A stretch of DNA of 52,396 nt. Origin: Fidelibacterota bacterium (GTDB taxonomy: Bacteria > Fidelibacterota > Marinisomatia > SCGC-AAA003-L08 > D37C17). A program made the position numbers and the translations under genes. Positions 1-9,613 of the stretch are shown piece by piece. The first letter of the stretch is position 1; each line of letters begins with the position of its first letter. Below the pieces are notes generated by a model, which saw only the letters and a list, made by a program, of their open reading frames with translations, had not been told where the DNA came from and did no database searches. The DNA lies in assembly GCA_002717625.1 (NCBI GenBank), contig PBEF01000003.1, positions 127,323-179,718 on the forward strand, read 5' to 3'.

Positions 1-4
1 CTTG

Positions 5-10
5 TATAAT
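5..10 (+). promoter_or_regulatory. possible -10 box upstream of topA
   Basis: A perfect TATAAT hexamer lies about 70 bases before the topA start, preceded directly by TG. Any -35 box would fall outside the window, so the call rests on the -10 alone. In such AT-rich DNA a chance match is quite possible. Confidence 0.3.
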
Positions 11-78
11 AGGATAATAATATGTGTAAGTTTAAAAAGTAGTAATTTGCATTATTTTAAGGAAAGTATTTTTAAAGT

Positions 79-2544
79 ATGAGTAATAAAAATTTAATTA
101 TTGTTGAGTCACCCTCAAAAATTAAAACCTTAAAAAAGTTCTTGGGTAATGAGTATCAAATTGAGGCTTCAGTAGGTCATATTAGAGATCTTCCTAAAAA
201 AAATTTAGGAATTGATCTTGATAATAACTTCACCCCTAAATACGAAGTTTCAGATCGAAGCAAACAGGTAGTTAAAAATCTTAAGAGTGTTTTAAAGAAG
301 GTAGATACAATTTATATTGCTACGGATCCAGACCGTGAAGGTGAGGCTATCGCCTGGCATTTAATTGATGAATTAAAACCAAAAATTCCAGTTAAAAGGA
401 TGGTATTTAATGAAATCACGAAGAGTGCGATATTAGATTCATTACAAAATATTCGAGAGATAGATTTGAATTTAGTGAATGCTCAAGAATGCAGACGATT
501 TTTAGATCGTTTATTTGGATTTTTAGTATCAAAAGAGTTGTGGTATAATGTCAAAGGAGGCTTATCAGCCGGCAGAGTACAAAGTCCTGCTGTTAAAATT
601 TTAGTTGATAGAGAAAAACAAAGATCTAAATTTATTAAAAATGAATATTGGAGTTTGCAGGGTAATTTTAAATCAGAAAAAGGTCAGATTTTTTCTAGAT
701 TAGTTTCGATTAAAGGGGAAAAACTTGCAATTGGGAATTCATTTAATAAAGAAACGGGTGAATTAAGTGCAAAAAATACAATTATTTTAGATCAAGAAAA
801 GGCTGAAAGTTTAGTTCATTCTTTATCTTCTAATAATTGGAAAGTGACAGATTTAGAAACTAAACCACAGAAGCAAAATCCATATCCTCCATTTATCACA
901 TCTACATTACAACAAGAAGGTATTCGGAAATTACGGATGAATTCTACTCAAATTATGCGTGTAGCTCAAGGGTTATATGAAAATGGATATATTACTTATA
1001 TGAGAACAGATTCTATACATTTATCTGTTGAAGCCTTAAATGCTTCACGTAAAGTAATAGAGCAAAAGTATGGTAAAGAATATTTACCTAAAAATGCTAG
1101 GGCATATAAAAGTAAATCTAAAAATGCACAAGAAGCACATGAGGCAATTAGACCCTCAGGGTCATCCTTTAAGGATCCTCAAGATTTAAAAAAGATTTTA
1201 ACTGATGCAGAATATAAGGTATATGATTTAATTTGGAAACGTACTGTTGCATCTCAAATGAATTCAGCACAAATAGAACAAACAAAATTACAGATATCAG
1301 ATGGAGAGCATGTTTTCTCAGCAAATGGTAAAACAATTGTTTTTCCAGGATTTCTACGAGCGTATGTAGAAGGCTCAGATGATCCTGATGCAACATTAGA
1401 TGATATGGAAAAAACTTTGCCAAAAGTAAATATTGGAGATTCTGTATTTTGGGATGACATTATTCCCAAACAACACTTTACTAAACCAATTAGTCGATTT
1501 ACAGAAGCTTCATTAGTAAAAGAATTAGAAGCTTTAGGAATTGGGAGGCCATCAACATATGCTGCTATTATGAAAAAAATTCAAGATAAGGCATATGTTA
1601 ATAATGTCAAAGGGGCATTAATCCCCACATTTACAGGATATGCAATTGTACAATTTTTAGAAAGAAATTTTGAAGATTTAGTAAATTTACAATATACATC
1701 TAAGATGGAAGATGAACTCGATAGTATAGCTATTGGAAAAATGACTAAGGAAGATTATCTGACTAATTTTTATTATACTAAAAATGATAATATTGGATTA
1801 AGTGATAAATTAGAGCAGGAATATGATAAATCTAAAGAGCGATTAATTAGTACTATTAGTTCAGATAATAAAAATACAGAAATTAAAATTGGAAGATATG
1901 GAATATATGCAGAATTAGGAGACGAACGCGTTACTTTAGATGATAGTACTATTCCCAGTGAAGTAACAATAGATGAGATTGCAACAATGCTTTCTAATAA
2001 AAATGCTGCTCCTGAAGTATTAGCTGTTGATGCATCTAGTGGAGAAGAAGTGGTTCTTAAGAAAGGTAGGTTTGGACCTTACTTGAAATCTGGTAAAAAA
2101 ATGAAATCATTACCTCCTGGTATTACAGAAGAAACCTTAACTCCTGAGATTGCCTTAGAAACGATTGCAATGCCTACAGAATTAGGTATTGATAAAAATA
2201 CGAATTTACCTATTACAAAAGATATTGGAAGATATGGACCTTATTTACGATCAGGAAAGAATAATAGAAAAATTTCTGCTCCTGATGATGTATTAACAAT
2301 TACTTTAGATAGAGCAGTAGAATTATTTGCAACAGATACAAAGCAAGCAAATGTTTTAAAAGAATTGGGTGAGGACAATGATTTAAAGATTGTAATTAAA
2401 GATGGAAGATATGGTATTTATGTTACTAATGGAAAGGTTAATGTAACTCTGCCAAAAGATTTAGATTATAATACTGTAGATTTAAATATGGCATTAGATT
2501 TAATCAGTAAAAAGAAACCCAAAAAAAGGTTTACTAAAAAATAA
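79..2544 (+). CDS. topA: DNA topoisomerase I (type IA)
   Basis: Relaxes negative supercoils by transient single-strand cleavage. The N-terminal TOPRIM domain shows Glu10 (VESPSK) and the metal-binding DPDREGE at residues 83-89. The catalytic tyrosine is Tyr307 in GYITYMRTDS. The body covers the usual type IA core to about residue 600. The C-terminus then carries four glycine/arginine/tyrosine repeats (GRYGIY, GRFGPY, GRYGPY, GRYGIY) of the topoisomerase C-terminal repeat type and a basic tail. There are no CxxC zinc fingers, unlike the E. coli enzyme. At 821 residues the length is normal. An AAGGA-like ribosome site sits about 12 bases before the ATG. glyQS follows after 4 bases, so the two are probably co-transcribed. 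Confidence 0.97.
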   Translation: MSNKNLIIVESPSKIKTLKKFLGNEYQIEASVGHIRDLPKKNLGIDLDNNFTPKYEVSDRSKQVVKNLKSVLKKVDTIYIATDPDREGEAIAWHLIDELKPKIPVKRMVFNEITKSAILDSLQNIREIDLNLVNAQECRRFLDRLFGFLVSKELWYNVKGGLSAGRVQSPAVKILVDREKQRSKFIKNEYWSLQGNFKSEKGQIFSRLVSIKGEKLAIGNSFNKETGELSAKNTIILDQEKAESLVHSLSSNNWKVTDLETKPQKQNPYPPFITSTLQQEGIRKLRMNSTQIMRVAQGLYENGYITYMRTDSIHLSVEALNASRKVIEQKYGKEYLPKNARAYKSKSKNAQEAHEAIRPSGSSFKDPQDLKKILTDAEYKVYDLIWKRTVASQMNSAQIEQTKLQISDGEHVFSANGKTIVFPGFLRAYVEGSDDPDATLDDMEKTLPKVNIGDSVFWDDIIPKQHFTKPISRFTEASLVKELEALGIGRPSTYAAIMKKIQDKAYVNNVKGALIPTFTGYAIVQFLERNFEDLVNLQYTSKMEDELDSIAIGKMTKEDYLTNFYYTKNDNIGLSDKLEQEYDKSKERLISTISSDNKNTEIKIGRYGIYAELGDERVTLDDSTIPSEVTIDEIATMLSNKNAAPEVLAVDASSGEEVVLKKGRFGPYLKSGKKMKSLPPGITEETLTPEIALETIAMPTELGIDKNTNLPITKDIGRYGPYLRSGKNNRKISAPDDVLTITLDRAVELFATDTKQANVLKELGEDNDLKIVIKDGRYGIYVTNGKVNVTLPKDLDYNTVDLNMALDLISKKKPKKRFTKK

Positions 2545-2548
2545 TAAT

Positions 2549-4018
2549 ATGAAACAGGATGCAAAAATATTAGAAATTTTAACTTCTTTATCTAAGCAAC
2601 GAGGTTTTGTTTTTCAAAGTAGTGAAATTTATGGTGGTCTAGGTTCAACGTGGGATTATGGTCCTTTAGGGGTTGAGCTTAAACGTAATATTAAGAATTT
2701 ATGGTGGAAAGATATGATTACTTCAAGAAATAATGTTATTGGGATGGATGCTGCAATTTTGATGCATCCAAAAGTTTGGGAAGCTAGTGGTCATGTTGAA
2801 AATTTTCATGACCCTTTAGTTGATAATAAAATTTCAAAAAAACGTTATAGACTAGACCATCTTTTAGAAGATCAAGATGCAGAAATTATTGCAACTTTAT
2901 TAAAAAAATTAGGTTTGAAAGAAGGTTCTGATTTAGAAGCAACAATACAGTCGATAGTTTCTTCTTTATTAAGCCAAGAGTCTGTAAGTGGATCTATGCT
3001 TGTCGAGTGTGGTGTTATTGATAATCATACTAAAGAAGTTGGAGATTGGACTAATGCTCGTCAATTTAATTTAATGTTTAAGACACATATTGGTCCTGTA
3101 GATGATTCCTCATCAATTGCTTATTTACGACCAGAAACAGCTCAGGGAATTTTTGTAAATTATTTAAATGCTCAATCTACTTCGAGACAAAAATTACCAT
3201 TTGGTATTGCTCAAATAGGAAAAGCATTTAGAAATGAAATTACAACTGGAAATTTTATTTTTAGAACTCGTGAATTTGAACAAATGGAAATGGAATTTTT
3301 TTGTAATCCTGATGCTACTGGAAAATGGCTAGACTATTGGAAAGAAGATCGCTTAAATTGGTTTAAATCACTTGGTATTAATGAAGATAAGTTGAGATTG
3401 CGTGCGCATGGCTCTGATGAGTTAGCACATTATTCATCAGCATGTTATGATGTTGAATATAAATTTGATTTTGGATGGTCAGAATTAGAAGGGATTGCAG
3501 ATCGCGGTACTTATGATTTAGATCAGCACATGGCTCATAGTAATAAAAAATTAACTTATTTTGACCAACAAAATAATAAGCATTTTGTCCCAGCTGTAGT
3601 GGAGGCTTCTGCGGGTGTTGATAGAGCAATGTTAACTGTACTTGCAGATGCATATAATCAAGAAGAAGTTAATGGTGATAATCGTACAGTAATGAAATTA
3701 TCACCAAAAATTGCACCTATTAAAGTTGCTGTATTTCCTTTAATGAATAAATTGGATATGCCTGAACTAGCAGAAAAATTAGTTGAAGATTTTAGGAATA
3801 ATGATATTGCATCGTTTTATGATGCTGGAGGTTCCATTGGTAAGAGATACCGTAGACAAGATGAAGCTGGAACTCCATTTGGTATCACAATTGATCATGA
3901 TACTTTAGAGGATAATACTGTGACACTTAGAGATAGGGATACAATGAATCAAGAAAGGCTATCAATTGATCAAATTGTTCCTAGAATTAAAGAACTTATT
4001 ATTGATTCTCAATCTTAG
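2549..4018 (+). CDS. glyQS: glycyl-tRNA synthetase, single-chain dimeric type
   Basis: Charges tRNA-Gly with glycine. This is the class II alpha2 type, not the alpha2beta2 type. Visible class II signatures are the RPETAQGIFVNYLN segment, the motif 2 region around FRNEI and FRTREFEQMEMEFF, and the motif 3 region VEASAGVDRAML. The C-terminal anticodon-binding domain begins near PIKVAVFPLM and includes GGSIGKRYRRQDEAGTPF. Length, 489 residues, is usual for the bacterial/eukaryotic-like single-chain enzyme. It sits 4 bases after topA on the same strand, and ends facing the long minus-strand operon with only 21 bases between. No hairpin terminator is visible there. Confidence 0.96.
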   Translation: MKQDAKILEILTSLSKQRGFVFQSSEIYGGLGSTWDYGPLGVELKRNIKNLWWKDMITSRNNVIGMDAAILMHPKVWEASGHVENFHDPLVDNKISKKRYRLDHLLEDQDAEIIATLLKKLGLKEGSDLEATIQSIVSSLLSQESVSGSMLVECGVIDNHTKEVGDWTNARQFNLMFKTHIGPVDDSSSIAYLRPETAQGIFVNYLNAQSTSRQKLPFGIAQIGKAFRNEITTGNFIFRTREFEQMEMEFFCNPDATGKWLDYWKEDRLNWFKSLGINEDKLRLRAHGSDELAHYSSACYDVEYKFDFGWSELEGIADRGTYDLDQHMAHSNKKLTYFDQQNNKHFVPAVVEASAGVDRAMLTVLADAYNQEEVNGDNRTVMKLSPKIAPIKVAVFPLMNKLDMPELAEKLVEDFRNNDIASFYDAGGSIGKRYRRQDEAGTPFGITIDHDTLEDNTVTLRDRDTMNQERLSIDQIVPRIKELIIDSQS

Positions 4019-4039
4019 ACTTATATAATGCTAATTGAA

Positions 4040-4348
4040 TCATACTCCATACCGTTGTTTCCTTAGTTTTTGAGCTACATATTCTTCTAATTCTTCGGCA
4101 TCTTTTCTTGTTGGTATTGGATTATATTTTTCATAAAAATCAGGAATTAGTTTTATACCAAATCGTCTAACAAAAGTATTTGATTTATAACCTTCTTTAT
4201 GTTGTTTGAATCTCAACATAGGAGCCTTTGCAGATTGCCCAACATAAAAACAACGATTCCCTAAAATAAACTTAGGACTTTGTTGTCTAAATTTTGCTAA
4301 TGTACCTACTTTTTTATCTAATTCAATAACGTAAATGTAATATGCCAT
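4040..4348 (-). CDS. GIY-YIG-type small nuclease-fold protein
   Basis: A 102-residue protein with a divergent GIY-YIG fold. The two strands read YYIYVIEL near the start and CFYVGQSAK near residue 37 (YIY...FYVGQS), followed by Arg in RFKQH and a Glu-rich helix AEELEEYVAQKLR, the places where the family keeps its catalytic Arg and Glu. The family includes UvrC N-domains, homing endonucleases and small uncharacterised proteins; DNA cleavage is an inference. It is the last gene of the long men/aro run, 9 bases after the membrane protein gene, and probably rides on that transcript. There are about 20 extra residues between the two GIY-YIG strands. Confidence 0.75.
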   Translation of the reverse strand: MAYYIYVIELDKKVGTLAKFRQQSPKFILGNRCFYVGQSAKAPMLRFKQHKEGYKSNTFVRRFGIKLIPDFYEKYNPIPTRKDAEELEEYVAQKLRKQRYGV

Positions 4349-4357
4349 AAGTACGAA

Positions 4358-5134
4358 TTATTTTTTGAGTTTATTAAATAGCATAAAAGAAAAATATAAT
4401 CCTAAAAAATAAATAATAAATATAGGCTGTATATACAATATATAATCTGGAGAAGGGTACTGCGATACAAAGTTTAGAAAGAAATTATCAACTTTAGGTA
4501 ATTCATTAACATAGAAATAGTTTGCAGAATCGCCTACCACATTTTCGCCTAATAATTTATTAAACCATAACGCAAAGGGAGCGATTATATTAATAAATAA
4601 GTATGTTAAACATACACCTTTAAATTTTAATGTATAGCCATATGCAGACATGAGCCAAACGAGATTTAATATAATTAAGGAGTGTTGTAATTGAATACAT
4701 ATAACACCTACCATATTATTAATATTTAAAAAATCAGGCGTTAGAATGCCTTGAAATGCTCCAGAAAACCCTAGTAAAAATGAACAGTCAAATAAAAATT
4801 GATTCAATGAATATTTTGTATTAGAATCAATATTTTTTTTATTTAAAAAGATACATAAAAGTGAAAAATAAAAACTAATTTGACAAAATTGTAATAAAGG
4901 GAGATCTCTTTGAATTGAAAATATATAATGTGAATCTAAAAAAATACGATTTATAAAATCAATGCATTCTTGTATTAAGCAAATTGTAATAATTAAGGTT
5001 GATAGTTTGTTTTTAATAGATTTATTTTTTAATGTGTAGCCTTTAATGCCAATATAAATCCAAGCTCCTAGCATTATAAAAGAAATACAATTATGATAAT
5101 AATATTTATTACTTATGGTAAGTTCTTGCAACAT
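4358..5134 (-). CDS. multi-pass membrane protein, YwaF/TIGR02206-like
   Basis: A hydrophobic protein of about 258 residues with six or seven predicted membrane segments. The segment LPLLQFCQISFYF, followed by a helix with GAFQGILTPDF, resembles the YwaF/TIGR02206 integral membrane family, whose function is unknown. The frame also opens at a TTG at 5149, but I place the start at the ATG at 5134, 7 bases after the SOUL gene stop; neither start has a clear ribosome site. It sits between the SOUL-family gene and the GIY-YIG gene at the tail of the men/aro operon. The family call is moderate; that it is an integral membrane protein is sure. Confidence 0.65.
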   Translation of the reverse strand: MLQELTISNKYYYHNCISFIMLGAWIYIGIKGYTLKNKSIKNKLSTLIITICLIQECIDFINRIFLDSHYIFSIQRDLPLLQFCQISFYFSLLCIFLNKKNIDSNTKYSLNQFLFDCSFLLGFSGAFQGILTPDFLNINNMVGVICIQLQHSLIILNLVWLMSAYGYTLKFKGVCLTYLFINIIAPFALWFNKLLGENVVGDSANYFYVNELPKVDNFFLNFVSQYPSPDYILYIQPIFIIYFLGLYFSFMLFNKLKK

Positions 5135-5141
5135 GTTGATT

Positions 5142-5696
5142 TTAATCAATTTTTACAAGAATTTCATTTCTTCTCATAAATGGGAGTTTCCAAGGAGGAT
5201 CATATCGATTAACCATAAATGGAGACGTGGGTTTATATCCATTAGATTTTAAAAATTTGTTTAGCTCATTTTGATACTTTTTAATTTTTTTATCATTAAC
5301 AAACCAACTAAAGCTAATAACAGCACATTTCCCAAGATTAAATTTTTCGAATGTAATATTTTGATTAGAGGGATTGGGTAAATCCTCAATACGATCTGAT
5401 TCTAGCATATAAAATAACATTTCATAGGTATCATTAGTTTCTAACGTAGTAACGGGAGCTGTCATAGGAATACTTTGATTTTTTTCATTACTTCCAAATA
5501 TATAAGATGCTAACGTTCTAAACATATTATTTTCTGAATCTTTTTTTTGGATAGGTATCACAGTTTTTGCAATAATATATTCACCATATTGACGAATTTC
5601 TATATTATTTTGACGTTCAATTAATTTAAATGCCGGTTCTTTGTATTTTTCTTCAGATATTAACATAGTAATAAATAAAAATAATATAATTTTCAT
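5142..5696 (-). CDS. SOUL family haem-binding-like protein, exported
   Basis: A 184-residue protein with a short N-terminal hydrophobic stretch (MKIILFLFITMLI) that looks like a signal peptide or anchor. The mature part matches the SOUL/HEBP family in order: FKLIERQNNIEIRQYGEYI, then the SIPMTAPV core motif near residue 80, then a C-terminal part ending in NRYDPPWKLPFMRRNE. SOUL proteins bind haem or tetrapyrroles in some organisms; the ligand here is unknown. Its ATG overlaps the aroQ stop (ATGA), so it is translationally linked to the shikimate genes although no biochemical link is known. Confidence 0.85.
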   Translation of the reverse strand: MKIILFLFITMLISEEKYKEPAFKLIERQNNIEIRQYGEYIIAKTVIPIQKKDSENNMFRTLASYIFGSNEKNQSIPMTAPVTTLETNDTYEMLFYMLESDRIEDLPNPSNQNITFEKFNLGKCAVISFSWFVNDKKIKKYQNELNKFLKSNGYKPTSPFMVNRYDPPWKLPFMRRNEILVKID

Positions 5697-6124
5697 AATT
5701 GTTGTTCCGTTAATGTTTTAATTGCTTCTAAATAACTATATTTTCCAAGTCCGCTAATTTGTTTAATACAGGCCTGATTGATAACTGATTCTTTACGAAA
5801 TTCTTCTCTTTTTTTAATGTTTGTAATATGCACTTCAATCGTTGGAATATTTATTGCTTTAATTGCATCCATAATTGCATAAGAGTAATGAGATAATGCC
5901 CCTGGATTGATTGTAATGCCTTGTGCCCAGTGTCTTTCATCATGTAGAAAATCTATAATATCACCTTCATGATTGCTTTGATAAAATTTAAAACTGTGTT
6001 TAACACATTCAGGAGAATTTTCAAGCCACATCATTAATTCCTCTAATGTTTCATTACCATATATTTTTCTTTCTCGCTCACCCAACAAATTTAAATTAGG
6101 ACCATTAATAACTAGAATATTCAT
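5693..6124 (-). CDS. aroQ: 3-dehydroquinate dehydratase, type II
   Basis: Third step of the shikimate pathway: removes water from 3-dehydroquinate. The N-terminus INGPNLNLLGERE leads to the catalytic tyrosine (Tyr22 in KIYG). Later come HYSYAIMDAI and the EVHITNI stretch with the conserved His, both hallmarks of the dodecameric type II enzyme. Length, 143 residues, is typical. The gene overlaps aroB upstream and the SOUL gene downstream by 4 bases each (ATGA). Confidence 0.96.
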   Translation of the reverse strand: MNILVINGPNLNLLGERERKIYGNETLEELMMWLENSPECVKHSFKFYQSNHEGDIIDFLHDERHWAQGITINPGALSHYSYAIMDAIKAINIPTIEVHITNIKKREEFRKESVINQACIKQISGLGKYSYLEAIKTLTEQQL

Positions 6125-7146
6125 AATATTTTTAATGCATTTTTGATATTTTTTTTATTAAAATTTTTTTCAATATATGCAGACCCTATTGTTTTTAAAA
6201 GAATATAATTTAATTCATTATTTATATTTTTTTTATCTGCAGTGATAAAATCCATAATTTTATTATAGTCAAGTTTTTGAAGTTTGTTTAAATTCATTTT
6301 TTCAATTAATTTCATAATTCTATTATACTCTGTAATGGTAATATTATTATTTTTATATGATAAATAGCTTGCAATATGCATACCATGAAATACTGCTTTT
6401 CCATGAGAAATTTTAAAATTATAGTAGCTTTCTATTGCATGCCCAACAGTATGCCCAAAATTTAATATATTTCGTATACCTTGATCAAATTGGTCTTGTT
6501 TCACAATTTCTAACTTGTGATTTATACATATTTTAATAATATTTTGTATTAAATCTAGATTTATATCATATAATAATTGGTCTATATTGTTTTCTATTTT
6601 AATGAATAATTTTTTATCCATAATTAAAGCATATTTAATAATCTCAGCATAACCATTAATTATTTCCTGTTGATTTAAAGTGATAAGAAATTTATTATAT
6701 ATGATTAAGTCGTCTGGCTTTTTATATGTTCCTATCAGATTACGTATTTTTCCAATATTTAATGCCGTTTTACCACCTATTGCTGCGTCTACCATTCCTA
6801 ATAATGTTGTTGGAATAACTATATGTGTTATACCTCGCATATATGATGAGGCAACAAATCCACATAAATCAGTTACTGTTCCCCCACCGATTGATATGAT
6901 AGCTGAATTTCTATTACAATGCTTATTAGATAAAAACTCTATTATTTTTTCATATTCTTTGAGAGTTTTACATTGTTCGCTATTTGAGCATATATAATAA
7001 TTATGCTCTTGGATTATTTGATGAATAATAGCATTTTGTTTTAATATAGGATTTTGAGTCATGAAAAAAACTTTATCATATTGTTTATGATATTTTTTTA
7101 TTTGTTGTATCAGTTCTGCTTCTGTATTTAAATAATTGATTTTCAT
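6121..7146 (-). CDS. aroB: 3-dehydroquinate synthase
   Basis: Second step of the shikimate pathway: converts DAHP to 3-dehydroquinate using NAD and a divalent metal. The NAD-binding GGGTVTDLCGF lies at residues 88-98. The metal ligands are visible as Glu168 (GYAEIIKYAL), His232 (NFGHTVGH) and His248 (ISHGKAV). At 341 residues it is slightly short for the family but complete. It overlaps aroK and aroQ by 4 bases on either side. DAHP synthase, which would supply the substrate, is not in this window. Confidence 0.96.
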   Translation of the reverse strand: MKINYLNTEAELIQQIKKYHKQYDKVFFMTQNPILKQNAIIHQIIQEHNYYICSNSEQCKTLKEYEKIIEFLSNKHCNRNSAIISIGGGTVTDLCGFVASSYMRGITHIVIPTTLLGMVDAAIGGKTALNIGKIRNLIGTYKKPDDLIIYNKFLITLNQQEIINGYAEIIKYALIMDKKLFIKIENNIDQLLYDINLDLIQNIIKICINHKLEIVKQDQFDQGIRNILNFGHTVGHAIESYYNFKISHGKAVFHGMHIASYLSYKNNNITITEYNRIMKLIEKMNLNKLQKLDYNKIMDFITADKKNINNELNYILLKTIGSAYIEKNFNKKNIKNALKIL

Positions 7147-7667
7147 TGATTCAAATAATTGATTATTTCTTCAGCTATTATGTCTAATGATTTATTTTCA
7201 GTTTTAATGACTAAGTTTGCACATTCCTGATAGTATTTTTTTCTTTCCATCCAAATTTTTGTCACTTGATTTTTAGTAGGTGATTTTTTAAATAAAGGCC
7301 TACTCCGTTTTTTATCTTTTACAAGTCTTTCATAAATAGTATTAATAGGAGTATCTAGTAATATTGTAGTGCCGTATTTAGATAGTGCTAATCGGTTTTT
7401 TTGGCTTAAAACTAATCCACCTCCTGTTGCATAGATATATTGAGAATTTTTAATATGCTCTAAAAAATAATTAGATTCTAGTAGACGAAATTTTTTTTCA
7501 CTTAATGTATCAAACATTTCTGGGATATCTATTCCTAAAATAGATATTAAATCTTTATCTAAATCAACAAAGGGGATATTTATTTTTTTTGATAATATAG
7601 GAGTTAAGCTAGATTTTCCAGAGCACATCATACCAATAATAAAAATATGCTTTTGTATGTTTTTCAT
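7143..7667 (-). CDS. aroK: shikimate kinase
   Basis: Phosphorylates shikimate. The P-loop reads GMMCSGKSSL at residues 12-21, with a Cys where most family members have Gly (GxxGxGK). The shikimate-binding Asp lies in the DLDKDL region (usually DSD), GGG at the GGGLVLS motif, and the lid arginines in KKRSRPLF. Length, 174 residues, is typical. It starts one base before the aroC stop triplet on the minus strand and overlaps aroB by 4 bases. Confidence 0.94.
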   Translation of the reverse strand: MKNIQKHIFIIGMMCSGKSSLTPILSKKINIPFVDLDKDLISILGIDIPEMFDTLSEKKFRLLESNYFLEHIKNSQYIYATGGGLVLSQKNRLALSKYGTTILLDTPINTIYERLVKDKKRSRPLFKKSPTKNQVTKIWMERKKYYQECANLVIKTENKSLDIIAEEIINYLNQ

Positions 7668-8810
7668 TTAATATTTTGCAGATTTTAAATGTTGTTTTAA
7701 TTGAGTAATGCTATCTCCTCCAAATTTTTCTAAAAGTGTATCTGCAATTACAATGCAAGCCATACTTTCTGCTACAATAGAAGCTGCAGGAACAGCACAA
7801 GAATCTGTTCTTTCTTTATGTGCTAATTTTTGTTCTTTAGATTTAATATCAATAGATTGTAGTGGCTGTGTTAGTGTAGATAGAGGTTTCATAACACCGT
7901 TAATTACAATTGTTTGGGCATTACTCATACCACCCTCAATTCCACCTGCATTATTATTGATTCTAGTGTAAGTTTTATTATAAGTGATTTCATCATGTAG
8001 TTCACTTCCAAAGCTGTGACTGCTTTTTTCGGAACCAAAATAAACACCTTTAATTGCATTGATCGAGCATATGGCTTCAGATAATTTTGCATTTAATTTT
8101 TTATTCCATGAAATGTATGACCCTAATCCATATGGGACTCCAGATATCAATACTCTAAATTCTCCACCTACGGTGTCTCCCTTTTTTTGAGCCTTTTTAA
8201 TTGTTTTAATCATTTCTTCTTCTGCCTTTTTATCTAATACTCGTAAAGTAGATTTATCTGCTTGTTTATTAATATTTTTAATTTTATTTAAATTACATGC
8301 ATCTTTTATATTATGAATTTGTGTTACATAGCTTGATACTTTAATATTGCATGTTTCTAATAATTTTCTGCATATAGAACCTAATCCTACACGCATTGTT
8401 GTCTCTCGTGCAGATGAGCGTTCAATAACATTACGAATATCATCAAAATCATACTTCATAACCCCTGCTAAGTCAGCATGTCCTGGACGAGGGAGTGTAA
8501 TTTTTTCAGATTCTAAAGAGTTCTTAGATATTGACATGATATCCTTCCAGTTTTTTGCATCTAAATTTGGAATTAGTAATCCAATTGGAGCTCCAATGGT
8601 ATATCCTAAGCGTACTCCAGAATAAATTTGAGCTTGATCTTTTTCAATTTTCATTCGAGCTCCTCTACCGAAGCCTAGTTGTCGTCTTGATAAATGAAAG
8701 TTAATATAATCTTTATCAATATCTAGACCTGCAGGAATTCCTTCAATAATTCCCATAAGCCCTATCCCATGTGATTCGCCCGCAGTTAAAAAGTTAATTT
8801 TATTTAACAT
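7668..8810 (-). CDS. aroC: chorismate synthase
   Basis: Final shikimate pathway step: EPSP to chorismate, needing reduced FMN. Signatures are GESHGIGLMG at the N-terminus, RRQLGFGRGARM with the flavin-site arginines, the RPGHADLAG segment, RSSARETTMRVG, and a C-terminal GGSIEGG-like motif (NNAGGIEGGMSN). At 380 residues it is of the usual size. It overlaps aroE by 7 bases and abuts aroK. Confidence 0.97.
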   Translation of the reverse strand: MLNKINFLTAGESHGIGLMGIIEGIPAGLDIDKDYINFHLSRRQLGFGRGARMKIEKDQAQIYSGVRLGYTIGAPIGLLIPNLDAKNWKDIMSISKNSLESEKITLPRPGHADLAGVMKYDFDDIRNVIERSSARETTMRVGLGSICRKLLETCNIKVSSYVTQIHNIKDACNLNKIKNINKQADKSTLRVLDKKAEEEMIKTIKKAQKKGDTVGGEFRVLISGVPYGLGSYISWNKKLNAKLSEAICSINAIKGVYFGSEKSSHSFGSELHDEITYNKTYTRINNNAGGIEGGMSNAQTIVINGVMKPLSTLTQPLQSIDIKSKEQKLAHKERTDSCAVPAASIVAESMACIVIADTLLEKFGGDSITQLKQHLKSAKY

Positions 8811-9613
8811 ATTATTTTTCTTAATTCTTGATAGTCTAATTTATTTGAAATATTTGATTCAAACCATATATCAAGTGATTTTAATGCTTGATAGATAAAC
8901 ATATCTATTCCATTAATTTTATAATGCGCATTATATTTAAAATGATTATAGTTTGCAATATAATTAATATCAATAATGTAGTTATATTGTGTTTTTGGTA
9001 GACTGTCTAATATATCTATGTTGGTTTTTAGCATTCCAATTGGAGTGCAATTTATAATGTTATAATTTTGAAAGTCTATTTTGTTTGAGAATTTTTTGAA
9101 ATTAGTATTACATTGGTGTGGTTGCATGTCTAATAATATTTCTTTAACTTGTTGTTTGTTTCTTGATAGTATACAAATATTCTTCGCGTTTTTATGTATT
9201 AATGATAAAATAACACTTCTCGCACTTCCTCCAGAACCAATAATAATGTTTTTTGAATTAGAAACAGGCACATTGTTTGTTTCTAGTAATTTACTAAAAC
9301 CATAATAGTCATTATTATAGCCTATTATTTTATTTTTATTAAAATAAATACAATTAATAGATTTAATTATTTTTGCATTTTGTTCTAATTCATCAACATA
9401 TTTATATGCGGCTTCTTTTAATGGCATTGTAATATTGATTCCTTTAATATCCCTTTTTTTGAATTCTTTTATAAATTGTGATAGCTCATTCAAATTCTTG
9501 ATTGTTTGGTGTTTATAATATGAATTTAAATTTAATCGCTTGAAAATATATTTAAATAGCAAGGGACTTTTGCTTTGTTTAGTTGGATTTCCTATAATAT
9601 AAAAATTAGACAT
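8804..9613 (-). CDS. aroE: shikimate dehydrogenase
   Basis: Reduces 3-dehydroshikimate to shikimate with NADPH. The substrate site shows KSKSPLLF near the N-terminus, catalytic Lys66 in NITMPLKEAAY and Asp102 in the NND motif. The cofactor domain has GSGGSARSV, then the usual NCTPIGM segment. Length, 269 residues, fits AroE. Overlaps with aroA (8 bases) and aroC (7 bases) place it inside the operon. Confidence 0.95.
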   Translation of the reverse strand: MSNFYIIGNPTKQSKSPLLFKYIFKRLNLNSYYKHQTIKNLNELSQFIKEFKKRDIKGINITMPLKEAAYKYVDELEQNAKIIKSINCIYFNKNKIIGYNNDYYGFSKLLETNNVPVSNSKNIIIGSGGSARSVILSLIHKNAKNICILSRNKQQVKEILLDMQPHQCNTNFKKFSNKIDFQNYNIINCTPIGMLKTNIDILDSLPKTQYNYIIDINYIANYNHFKYNAHYKINGIDMFIYQALKSLDIWFESNISNKLDYQELRKIIC

